DNA of 15,989 bases from JAAUTS01 sp038250235. GTDB taxonomy: Bacteria > Verrucomicrobiota > Verrucomicrobiia > Methylacidiphilales > JAAUTS01. Below the pieces are notes generated by a model. It saw nothing but the letters and a program-made list of their open reading frames with translations. It did not search any database and was not told the origin of the DNA. Where the stretch lies: contig JBBSCO010000062.1 in assembly GCA_038250235.1 (NCBI GenBank), positions 1 through 15,989 of the forward strand. The letters run 5' to 3'. Shown here piece by piece: positions 1 to 7,531 of the stretch (position 1 is its first letter; each line of letters starts with the position of its first letter). The position numbers and the translations under genes were made by a program.

Positions 1-180
1 AAAACCGTCACGTTCCTCAAAAAACAGGTCAAACAAATCGAAACCCAGATCCAGTTCAAAATCAAAAACTCAGCAGCTCTTAACTCCAAAGCCAGCCGTC
101 TTCAACAAATCCAAGGCTTCGGAGTGATCACTTCAGCTTCCTTACTCGCACGCTCATTACCACGCATCATTACCCGGTAG
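1..180 (+). pseudogene. IS110-family transposase, C-terminal fragment
   Basis: The reading frame is open from the first base to a TAG at 178-180. The translation has a helical, Lys/Gln-rich stretch followed by LQQIQGFGVITSASLLARSLP. This matches the pattern at the start of the Transposase_20 domain of IS110/IS116/IS902 transposases: a helix, then a 'pGiGp.tA..lla.lp' helix-hairpin-helix-like motif. In complete family members this motif is followed by roughly 100 more residues. Here homology stops at about codon 50-52 and the frame runs into DNA that reads as a RAYT gene on the other strand, so the 3' part is missing. The 5' part lies outside the window. The family call rests on motif recognition only. 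Confidence 0.6.
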
Positions 181-218
181 GTCGCTCCGGGAAATTCAAC
201 CCTCACTTTCTTTGCCAT
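150..218 (-). pseudogene. RAYT (REP-associated Y1 transposase), N-terminal fragment
   Basis: On the minus strand an ATG at 218 begins MAKKVRV followed by EFPGATYRVMMRGNER. This is the conserved N-terminus of Y1-type REP-associated tyrosine transposases (Transposase_17; typical pattern 'R.e.pGa.YHVm.RGn.r'). The usual HV histidine pair position reads RV here. After about residue 23 the frame continues into antisense IS110 sequence with no further RAYT homology. The HUH motif and catalytic tyrosine, which lie further along in the family, are therefore absent. Only the start of the gene survives, cut by the IS110-like sequence or by a deletion joining the two. Confidence 0.6.
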
Positions 219-355
219 CTTTCAACCCTGTCCCAACCAGAATCATTGCCAATCAATAATGGTTATTGTTAACGAATGACCCCGTTAAACTTGATTTGTG
301 CCCCCAGAGGAAATGACGATTCCCATGATAAATCCCCGGAAACGGAGGGCAGGTT
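219..355. other. Intergenic stretch with small inverted repeats
   Basis: No gene is visible here. Three small inverted repeats occur: CAATAA-TGG-TTATTG (254-268), TTAACG-8 nt-CGTTAA (269-288) and an imperfect CCCCG-GAAA-CGGAGGG stem (334-349). Any of them could help end transcription of the minus-strand operon that stops at 356. None is followed by a convincing T-run on the minus strand, so no terminator is called. The first two also sit directly upstream of the RAYT start, where REP-like palindromes might be expected, but too little is left to decide. Confidence 0.4.
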
Positions 356-1183
356 CTATTGATGGGCTTTCCAGACTTTTTCCGCTTCGGAAAAAAGTGC
401 GGCCTGGCCGATCGGACGGACGGGGGTGTCAAAAGGTGCCAACTGAAAAATCGGGTATCGGATCACTTCTCCCTCCCGGGGATAATCGGTGCCCTGTTTT
501 TCATACAAAAGAAAAGCGCAGAATTGTCCGCCTGGCCGTTCACCGACCATCACATCCAGATCGATCGGCTCGTCTTTCTTTAGGGTGATCCATTCCCCAT
601 AGGTCAATTCCCCGTTGCCAGCCTTGCCGGCCTTCTTTTTTTCTGGACTTGTCCAGACGCGCACAGGTGTGTCGGGGCGCGATCCTTCACAAACCGTCTT
701 ACCGTTGATCCCCACGGCAATCATGTCATCGGCATAGGCAATAAAGCGGTAGTTGCCATCTTCCGGAGGAGAAACCTGTCCCTTGTAGTGAACCACCCAG
801 ACCGAGGGCTTCATGACTTTGTCCACGTCAAAGGCTTTAGGAGCCTCGCCCGCACTCATGACCGGAATAAAAATCTGCGTTGTGTAAAGAGGCCTCGCCG
901 CACGAAAATAGCGGTTGAGAACGCTTTCATCCCAGTTCTTCTTTAGAAATTCTTCAATAATGGATGGATACTGAACCGGGGTTACTCCAGTTGGTTGTCT
1001 TTTCTGATTCTGTTTCAGATCATACATGATGCCGATCAACCCTGCCACTGTGTTGTCCTTTTGACCAAAGACAGAACCCCCCGTATCCTGGGCTGGAAGC
1101 CGGGATATAAACACGGAAAAGATGAGACACAGCAAAGCGGTGGATTTCCGGATTTTACGCAACTGCGAAAGATGATGGATCAT
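356..1183 (-). CDS. Exported PA14-like domain protein, last gene of MoxR operon
   Basis: A 275-residue protein. Residues 1-31 form a likely signal peptide: basic RKIRK, a hydrophobic stretch ALLCLIFSVFIS, and cleavage near LPAQ. A block at about 45-125 (GLIGIMYDLKQ, then WDESVLNRYF and QIFIPVMSAGEAP) belongs to no family I can name. Residues about 130-215 resemble a PA14 beta-sandwich: VHYKGQVSPPEDGNYRF, then YADDMIAVGINGKTV, then a late GGQFCAFLLYE strand. PA14 domains in other proteins bind carbohydrate or act as structural modules; the ligand here is unknown. The ATG overlaps the TGA of the upstream coiled-coil gene by four bases, which indicates translational coupling and fixes the start. 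The product probably acts outside the inner membrane with its operon partners. The PA14 call is by pattern only. Confidence 0.75.
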   Translation of the reverse strand: MIHHLSQLRKIRKSTALLCLIFSVFISRLPAQDTGGSVFGQKDNTVAGLIGIMYDLKQNQKRQPTGVTPVQYPSIIEEFLKKNWDESVLNRYFRAARPLYTTQIFIPVMSAGEAPKAFDVDKVMKPSVWVVHYKGQVSPPEDGNYRFIAYADDMIAVGINGKTVCEGSRPDTPVRVWTSPEKKKAGKAGNGELTYGEWITLKKDEPIDLDVMVGERPGGQFCAFLLYEKQGTDYPREGEVIRYPIFQLAPFDTPVRPIGQAALFSEAEKVWKAHQ

Positions 1184-3303
1184 TGCGGCATGCCGGCAGG
1201 CGAAACCCCCTCGGCCAGATTTTGCAGATACTGCTGAACCATGCCTTGGTATTCGGCGGGAGCTTTTTCTTTTTTAAGCATGGCGATGGCTTCGCGATCC
1301 TGTGGCTTAAGTCCGGCCTGCACCTGACCGGCTGTCCCTGCTGCACCTGAATTGGCCATGAAACTCTGAACACCTGTCTCCATACCCTCCCCTGACGGAT
1401 TACCATCGGTCACCATTCCGGATTGTCCGGATTGTCCGGAATCGCCAGGTTGACCAGGTTGTGGCATTCCGGGCATGGAAGCGGCAAGCTGGGCCATAGC
1501 CTCACCGACCCCCTTTTGCGCCTTTTGCATGGCTTCCTGGGCCTGGGTGTTGGCTCCAGCCGCCTGTTCTTTTTTAACCTGTGCGGCATTCAGAATCGAT
1601 TCGGCCAGTTTTTTACCGGCTTCTTGCAGGGCTTCCTCTGCTCCCGGGACTGCGGCAGCAGCAGCATTGGCCTGTTGCAAAGCCTTCTGGGCCTGCTGCA
1701 TCTCCTGAATGGCAGGAGCTAAATCCGCTTTACCTTGCTGATTCATTACCTGTTCCGCTTTTTCACTATTGGCCTGGGCCGCAGCAATCTGATCGGCCAG
1801 ATTCTGAAGTTGCTCCTGCTGGGCCGCCATCTGCTTCATCTGTTGCATCTGTTGTTGCAGGGCCTGACTGGCCTGGGCAAGGGATTCACTTGCCTTCTGT
1901 GAATTCTGCTGCATCTGTTGGGCGGCCTGTCCAAGATTCTGCGCTGCTTCCTGGCTCATGGGCAGGGCCTGCTGCTGCAAAGCGGCCGCCTTGTCGGCCA
2001 ATTGCTGCTGCGCCGCAGCATTCTCCGGTTTCTGGTCGAGCGCCTGCTGTTCGGCCATGGCCGTGAGGACCTGCTGATCCAGCTTGGCCATCTTTTGTAG
2101 GGCCTCGGCGACATTTTGCGGAGCACTGTTGTTTTGTGCCGCCATCTGATCAAGCTGTTGTTGCATGGCCTGACTGGCCTCCTGTAGTTTTTCCGCCGCA
2201 GCTTCCTGGGATTGGGCCACCTTGTTCTTCTCCGCGGCCGTAAAACGCGGCGTTTCACGTAACGTTTTGGCCGCATCATCCATCAAAGGCGTGGCTTTTT
2301 GCGATTCGAGGGCCGCCTTGGCATTTAAACCGAGAGCTTCTTTCTGTAAGGCATTCACCTGGTCTGTCAATTTGCTCTGAGCCTCGAGCAGATCCCGCTT
2401 GGTTGTGTCATCCGCCTTCTTCGTGGATTCCGCCAATTGCTTTTGTTCTGTGGCCAGTTGCTGGAGTTTGTCCTTCACCGCCTGGACTTTTTCCTCAAGT
2501 GGTCGATCAGCATTCAACTTGGCCAGCATTCCCTGCAATCCTTCCAACAGGCCTTTTTGTGCTTTTACGGCCTCGGTGAATTTGCCCTCTGCCAGCTCTT
2601 TGGATGCTGTTGCTGAAAACGCCGTTAAATCCAGGCGGGTCGCCTCCTGCAGGGACTCAGCAAAGCCCTTCCGCTCGGCAGCCGGAACAGTGTCGACAAT
2701 TTTTTGCATCATCTCGACAGCAAGGCCGGTTTCCTGCCGCAGTCCTTCCTGCTCAGCACGTGTCATCGGAACAAGTGGAACCAAAGATCCGGACATTTTA
2801 TTGGCCGGTTTTCCGGATGCAGCCAGAAGCTCGGTCTCACGAAGATTGGAAGTCTGCCGTAGAATAAGGTCACGTAAACGCTGCTGGGTGGCACTCTGGT
2901 TGATGTGCAGGGTCAGACGGTTCTCCAGGGTTTTCAGATCCACCTGGATTTTTTTCTGGGTCTGACTGGCAGAGCCCAACTTAGAACCCACACCGTCCCC
3001 CTGCATGCCGGCCTCGCGGAGCATCTCGATCAAGGGACGGATCTGCTCGTCATTCAGGTTGGCCAGTTGTGAAGCCACATCCTGGGCTTCAACAGAACTT
3101 TTGGACTGTAATTGGTTCTGATAAAAATCCTGCAGGAGCAGGGACAAGGAGGCACGGACTTCCTCTGCCTGCTTGCGCACTTCGTCCTGGGCAATACTGG
3201 TGCGGTAGGCCGAGGTCTGAAGATTCGTATTTTCCTGGCCCTGTAATCCCCAGTTACACGACAAGATTCCCGACAAGACAAAGACCCACGTTTTTTTCTT
3301 CAT
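1180..3303 (-). CDS. Exported Gln/Ala-rich coiled-coil protein
   Basis: A 707-residue protein that starts MKKKTWVFVLSGILSC, a signal sequence. Cys16 after ILS is a possible, non-ideal lipobox, so it may be a lipoprotein or be cut after LQGQ. Most of the chain is predicted helical coiled coil. Residues about 350-570 are extremely rich in Gln, Ala, Met and Lys in heptad-like order, and there is no transmembrane segment after the leader. The C-terminal 130 residues hold a Pro/Gly/Ser linker (MPQPGQPGDSGQSGQSG) and a short conserved-looking tail. The start has a GGGGA ribosome site about 7 nt upstream, 13 nt after the stop of the DUF4175-like gene. DUF4175 proteins of other bacteria carry a long Gln-rich coiled coil after their membrane part. 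This gene may be that arm encoded separately, which is an inference from order and composition. Confidence 0.8.
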   Translation of the reverse strand: MKKKTWVFVLSGILSCNWGLQGQENTNLQTSAYRTSIAQDEVRKQAEEVRASLSLLLQDFYQNQLQSKSSVEAQDVASQLANLNDEQIRPLIEMLREAGMQGDGVGSKLGSASQTQKKIQVDLKTLENRLTLHINQSATQQRLRDLILRQTSNLRETELLAASGKPANKMSGSLVPLVPMTRAEQEGLRQETGLAVEMMQKIVDTVPAAERKGFAESLQEATRLDLTAFSATASKELAEGKFTEAVKAQKGLLEGLQGMLAKLNADRPLEEKVQAVKDKLQQLATEQKQLAESTKKADDTTKRDLLEAQSKLTDQVNALQKEALGLNAKAALESQKATPLMDDAAKTLRETPRFTAAEKNKVAQSQEAAAEKLQEASQAMQQQLDQMAAQNNSAPQNVAEALQKMAKLDQQVLTAMAEQQALDQKPENAAAQQQLADKAAALQQQALPMSQEAAQNLGQAAQQMQQNSQKASESLAQASQALQQQMQQMKQMAAQQEQLQNLADQIAAAQANSEKAEQVMNQQGKADLAPAIQEMQQAQKALQQANAAAAAVPGAEEALQEAGKKLAESILNAAQVKKEQAAGANTQAQEAMQKAQKGVGEAMAQLAASMPGMPQPGQPGDSGQSGQSGMVTDGNPSGEGMETGVQSFMANSGAAGTAGQVQAGLKPQDREAIAMLKKEKAPAEYQGMVQQYLQNLAEGVSPAGMPQ

Positions 3304-3316
3304 TTGATATCCCCGT

Positions 3317-5068
3317 TTAAGGTTGATTTTTCCGGATCACACCATCCAAAGTTTCGTTTACCTTCTTCTGTGTATTATAGACATTTTCCAGCTCCGTGGC
3401 AATGTTTCCTAATTTTTCCAAAAGCTCGGCCTTTTTAGCCTCTTCCGAGACAATCGAGAGTGCTTTCCGCTCGCTCTCCCCTACTCCCGGACCGGTCACA
3501 TCATTGTTATCCTGCGCCTCGATCCAATATCGCACAATTCCTTCCTCCTGCCAGGCCGGTTTGGACGCTCCCAGATCCCAGACGTACGTCTGGGAGGTTC
3601 CCGATGAAGTAAAGGCAGGCAGGGGAAGGTTGATCTCCCCTTTTTCCGGGGGAGGCTCGCTGCCACCCCGGGGAGCAGGACGGGAGAATTCATATTTCAA
3701 AGCGATCTTTTTCAATCCGAAATCATCTTTGACCACATACATCAACTTGGGTTTGGTTTTCAACAAAACGCTCAGACGTTCACCCAAAGGCAGGAGCAAC
3801 TCTACCACCGGAGCTTTGTCATCGATGAATTCCACACGATAAACGGTATTCTCCAGGGAGGCCACATCCTCCTCATTGACCAGGGACATGGAAATGCCTG
3901 ACAATCCCTCCTTGGGCACCATGAATTCGCCCCGGATCGATTTCCCGGAAGTTTTCATGGGAACCTCGGTATTGGTTCCTTCCAGTCGAATCACGGCCGA
4001 CTTCAAAGCCTGGGTGGACTCACCTTCAATCACGATCCGGCTTCCGGCCATGAGCGAGAGGTTGCCGGTTTGCATTTCCAACTCCGGACGTCCGGTATAT
4101 CCCGGGTATTTCTGGATGCAACGGAACGAGGCCAGAACAGGGGGTGTCTTGGCCGCAACAGAAAACTCCGGCCCGCTCCCATCATTTAATACAAAACGGT
4201 AGCGGAAAGGCTGCTGCACGTTCCTCAGTGTAATGGAAAAGGTGTCAGGCTCCTCCCCACTGCCGCTGACGGAAATATCCTGGCGTTCATTGTCCGCATA
4301 AATGATCTGCACCCTGCCGTTTCGGGGCACTTCACCCAGAGCCCTGGCCGAAAGGATGATATCCGAACCAATGGGCACAGAGGCATCCTTTGTGATCGGA
4401 AGAACAATTGTGCGGGTGGGCAGAGGCATATTGGACAAGAAAACGCGTTTCAGCAGCACGGGGGTTTTGGCTCCGGCGAAATAGGCGGACAGTCCCGTCA
4501 CCAAAACCGCAACCAACATCCACTTGGACCATTTCTTCAGTCGTGAGGTTTTGACCACCCTGCCCGAAACCTTTTCCCGCTGGATCTGTTCGGCCACTTT
4601 TGACACCAGTTCCCGGATCAAATCCAAAGATCCATGCCCACCGCCCTCCACCGCTGATGAAAGCTCCACGGCGGAAATCAGGCTGCTTCGGAATGAGGGG
4701 ACTTCCTTTTCCACGCGCAGGGCGGCTGTCTCCTGATTCAGACGGTTTTTCCAGGGTTCCCAACCAAAAAGCTTAACGATCAACCCGACCAAAACCAGAT
4801 CCATGACCAGAAGAAAAAGTCTGACCACCCAGGGCAGGGAAAAGAACCGGTCAGCCAGACTCTGAACCAACAAAAGAGCGGAAGCCGTTCCCAGCAAAAG
4901 AACCAGACACTCCGTCCAGTTGACCCGGAGCTGACGTGAGGCGACTTTTTTCAACGCAGTCACGACCGGACCGGGAAGGATTCCCCCACCCCAGACCGAT
5001 GCCTTCCGCGCGGGAACTTTTTTCGCGGCGACCGCCTCGTTTTTTCTTTTTTTCAAAAGTTGCATCAT
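3317..5068 (-). CDS. DUF4175-like inner-membrane protein
   Basis: A 583-residue protein. The N-terminus is Lys/Arg-rich. Membrane helices are at about 53-71, 80-101 and 182-199, and a long C-terminal part (200-583) is predicted periplasmic. That part looks like several beta-rich, Ig-like repeats (for example GSDIILSARALGEVPRNGRVQIIY, shortened here to motif GSDIILSARALG, and PVVELLLPLGERL), followed by a C-terminal helix (545-575) suited to coiled-coil pairing. The two helices, a cytoplasmic insert, a third helix and an extracytoplasmic Ig-like region match the N-terminal half of DUF4175 proteins, which are longer. Its TGA-to-ATG neighbourhood with the upstream gene leaves only one base between them, and two ATGs (5068, 5065) are adjacent. 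No clear ribosome site is present, so translation is probably coupled. Its biochemical function is unknown. Confidence 0.72.
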   Translation of the reverse strand: MMQLLKKRKNEAVAAKKVPARKASVWGGGILPGPVVTALKKVASRQLRVNWTECLVLLLGTASALLLVQSLADRFFSLPWVVRLFLLVMDLVLVGLIVKLFGWEPWKNRLNQETAALRVEKEVPSFRSSLISAVELSSAVEGGGHGSLDLIRELVSKVAEQIQREKVSGRVVKTSRLKKWSKWMLVAVLVTGLSAYFAGAKTPVLLKRVFLSNMPLPTRTIVLPITKDASVPIGSDIILSARALGEVPRNGRVQIIYADNERQDISVSGSGEEPDTFSITLRNVQQPFRYRFVLNDGSGPEFSVAAKTPPVLASFRCIQKYPGYTGRPELEMQTGNLSLMAGSRIVIEGESTQALKSAVIRLEGTNTEVPMKTSGKSIRGEFMVPKEGLSGISMSLVNEEDVASLENTVYRVEFIDDKAPVVELLLPLGERLSVLLKTKPKLMYVVKDDFGLKKIALKYEFSRPAPRGGSEPPPEKGEINLPLPAFTSSGTSQTYVWDLGASKPAWQEEGIVRYWIEAQDNNDVTGPGVGESERKALSIVSEEAKKAELLEKLGNIATELENVYNTQKKVNETLDGVIRKNQP

Positions 5069-5069
5069 G

Positions 5070-7520
5070 TCATTTCAGATGTTTGAGCCGCCGCAACAGC
5101 CACTCAACAAAAAGAGGGAGAAAAATAAGCAGCAGCCACCACGGCGAATAAAACAGGTCGATCTTCTTGAATGTGGCCACAGTTGCACTCTTTGCCGAGA
5201 CCATTTCGGGGAGTTTCTCCAGATCTTCCTCACGGAGAAAGGTGCCGTTGGCCGTCTCCGCCATCGACTTCAAAAGCTTCTCGTTCAGCGCGGTTTCCAT
5301 TTGTTCGATTTTGGGTTCGATAACCTCGAATTTCACGAGAGCTTCCGGATCCTGTAAAGTGGAGAAAGTATATTGGCCAGGTATTTGCGCAGTGAATTCC
5401 CCGCGGTATTCACCCAGGATATCCCCCACGGCACTGACTTCCTGCGGCACGATTTTGTGTGAAGGTTTTCCTGCCGCATCCGATCCGGTGATCTTCATCC
5501 TGCCTTGTATGGTGCCGACCGTCATCGGTTCAAAACCTTCCTGGTATACTTTTCCGGAAAGAACCACTTTATCCCCGACAAAATAGCGTTCCCGGTCTGT
5601 TTTCAACTGGGTGCGGGTGGAGGCCCCCTGCAAACGCTTCATGGAAAGGGACTGCATGATCGAGCTCCAGATCTGTGAGTAGAACTTCTCTCCCGCACGG
5701 CTGCGCCAGCGGTAAGTCTCATCCGTCCCAAGAAAAACAGATTCGCCCGAGCCGTAACCCTGCACCGCCATCACCGGCATCAGGCCTCCGCCCACGGATC
5801 GGTCAGAACGCGAATCCACCAGGAGAACATCCGCACCCGGCTTTGCTTTGGAAACGGGGGCGGTCCAGCGCACGCCGGAAAATTCCTTCCAGATTTTTAT
5901 ATTTTTCTCAAAATCATCTTCCATACGGAGATAGGGGGAAATCTCGCCCGATGGCGTGAGCTGAAGTTTAAAAAACTCCAAGGCACGTTCAGCCTGTCTG
6001 GCCGGTGTGAGGGAAGCATCTGGAACAACCGGCAACAAGGCCTCCAACGGGGTGTCCATGTAGGCGACAGGATTGTATTTCACCCCGGCCAGAAAAATAA
6101 TTCCTCCATTGGCCTGGGCCACCCATTCCCGTATCAGCTTCATCCGCGATTCGCCCAGATCCTTCGGATTCACATCGCCCAGAATAATGATCTCATATTT
6201 GAAAATTCCTTCTTTGTCCTCAGGCAGACCAGGAAGAAATGGAGAATCCGGAACATTTTCCAGCCCCGGTCCACTATCAATCAATACAGCCTTAACTTCC
6301 AGACGCCTGTCCCGCTGTAAAAAAGCCAGGAGATAACGGAAATCCCAACGCGGTTCCTGCTCGATGTAAAGCACCTTGATTTTTTTGTCCACAATACGGA
6401 TTTTTGTTGATGCTGTGTTGTTGTCTTTGGAAATTTCCTCGGAGAAAGGAACCAGCGAAACCTCCAGAACCACATCACCCGCCACCGTTGCCTCATAGCG
6501 CAAAGAAACCTCATGCTCCCCGTCTTCACGCAAGTCGATTTCCTGTGTGTCCACCTCCTTGCCGTCGGCTTTCAGGATCGCCTTCACTTTGCGCAAACCA
6601 AGGCCCTGCGTGCGGAACTTGGCGCTCACGTCCGTCCGCTCCTTCACAAAAGCAATCTGGGGTGCCGTCACCGCACGAACAACCAGATCGACGGGCGATG
6701 TCACTCCGACGCCGTAAATGTAGAGGGGAATATTCTGTTCCCTGACCAGGCGCGCCGCTTCAGCCGGAGGCAGCCCGCTGTTGGAGGCCCCGTCCGTGAT
6801 CATCAGAACACCTCCCACAGGCAATCCCCGGTTCTGTCCCAACACCTGCCGCAGGGATTCCCCCAGCGACGTAACCGTATCGTCCGGTTTCAACGACGCG
6901 AAAAGACGAAGAGCCTCTTCCGCATTCACTACCTTCCCTGCTTCCTGAACCACGGCACCAGCCGCAACGGCATTACGCCCAAAAAGATAAAAAGTCAGAT
7001 CCGACTTTTCAGCCAATCTTTGCCAGAGATTCAATTTTTGATTCAGGGCCAGTTTTTGAAGAAGTTCCAGCCGGTTAATGTTTTGCAATTCTGCAACACC
7101 GGAAGGCAGGTCAGAAGCCAATCCCCTGCCTGCATCCATGGATCCGGCGGCAATCGCCGCGCGTTTCAGGTCTTCGGGCAAAGAACGGCGGTCGTTAAGC
7201 AACATGCTCTGGGAGGAATCAATCATGACAAGCAGACTCTGCCGGACCGGCTCATTGATCGTCAGATGCAGAATCGGCTTGGCCAGCAGAATTAAAAAGA
7301 AAGCCAGCGCCAACAAACGCAAAGCGATCATGACTGAACGGGAAACACGCGACACGCCGGAAGCAAAACGGAAGTAGGCCCAAATGGAACCGGCCGCCAG
7401 GATCAAAAAGATAAAGAAAGCCCAACCGGCGGAAATTCCTTCACTTTCCAGCACCCACTCACGACTGCCCTCGGGAAGTGACTCCCCTGCGGCAAACATT
7501 TTGAAAATCCATTCTGTCAT
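5070..7520 (-). CDS. Membrane VWA protein with glutamine-amidotransferase-like domain
   Basis: An 816-residue protein from the chosen ATG at 7520, which lies 11 nt after the upstream stop. The frame stays open to 7598, but that extension overlaps the preceding gene and looks non-coding. Membrane helices are at about 32-50 and 63-82, with a basic loop between them, and a last one at about 790-808, so the body is predicted periplasmic. A VWA domain follows helix 2 with a MIDAS motif DSSQS (101-105), Thr near 217 and Asp243 (ITDGASNSG). Residues about 380-500 resemble a class I glutamine amidotransferase-like fold (KVLYIEQEPRWDFRYL, YEIIILGDV, GGIIFLAGV). The protein contains no cysteine, so it cannot use a Cys nucleophile and the fold is probably a binding module. 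A beta-rich region fills 640-780. It is a likely partner of the BatA-like protein upstream. Confidence 0.85.
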   Translation of the reverse strand: MTEWIFKMFAAGESLPEGSREWVLESEGISAGWAFFIFLILAAGSIWAYFRFASGVSRVSRSVMIALRLLALAFFLILLAKPILHLTINEPVRQSLLVMIDSSQSMLLNDRRSLPEDLKRAAIAAGSMDAGRGLASDLPSGVAELQNINRLELLQKLALNQKLNLWQRLAEKSDLTFYLFGRNAVAAGAVVQEAGKVVNAEEALRLFASLKPDDTVTSLGESLRQVLGQNRGLPVGGVLMITDGASNSGLPPAEAARLVREQNIPLYIYGVGVTSPVDLVVRAVTAPQIAFVKERTDVSAKFRTQGLGLRKVKAILKADGKEVDTQEIDLREDGEHEVSLRYEATVAGDVVLEVSLVPFSEEISKDNNTASTKIRIVDKKIKVLYIEQEPRWDFRYLLAFLQRDRRLEVKAVLIDSGPGLENVPDSPFLPGLPEDKEGIFKYEIIILGDVNPKDLGESRMKLIREWVAQANGGIIFLAGVKYNPVAYMDTPLEALLPVVPDASLTPARQAERALEFFKLQLTPSGEISPYLRMEDDFEKNIKIWKEFSGVRWTAPVSKAKPGADVLLVDSRSDRSVGGGLMPVMAVQGYGSGESVFLGTDETYRWRSRAGEKFYSQIWSSIMQSLSMKRLQGASTRTQLKTDRERYFVGDKVVLSGKVYQEGFEPMTVGTIQGRMKITGSDAAGKPSHKIVPQEVSAVGDILGEYRGEFTAQIPGQYTFSTLQDPEALVKFEVIEPKIEQMETALNEKLLKSMAETANGTFLREEDLEKLPEMVSAKSATVATFKKIDLFYSPWWLLLIFLPLFVEWLLRRLKHLK

Positions 7521-7531
7521 TTTTTTCTTCT

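Noticed and set aside
1500..2200. CTG-rich plus-strand stretch considered as a microsatellite or CRISPR-like repeat
   Set aside because: The repetition follows from Gln/Ala codons in the coiled-coil gene. Units are irregular and there is no spacer-repeat layout.
6513..7295. Plus-strand open frame (260 codons) opposite the second VWA gene
   Set aside because: Shadow of the VWA coding frame, with no motif, no membrane segment and no ribosome site.
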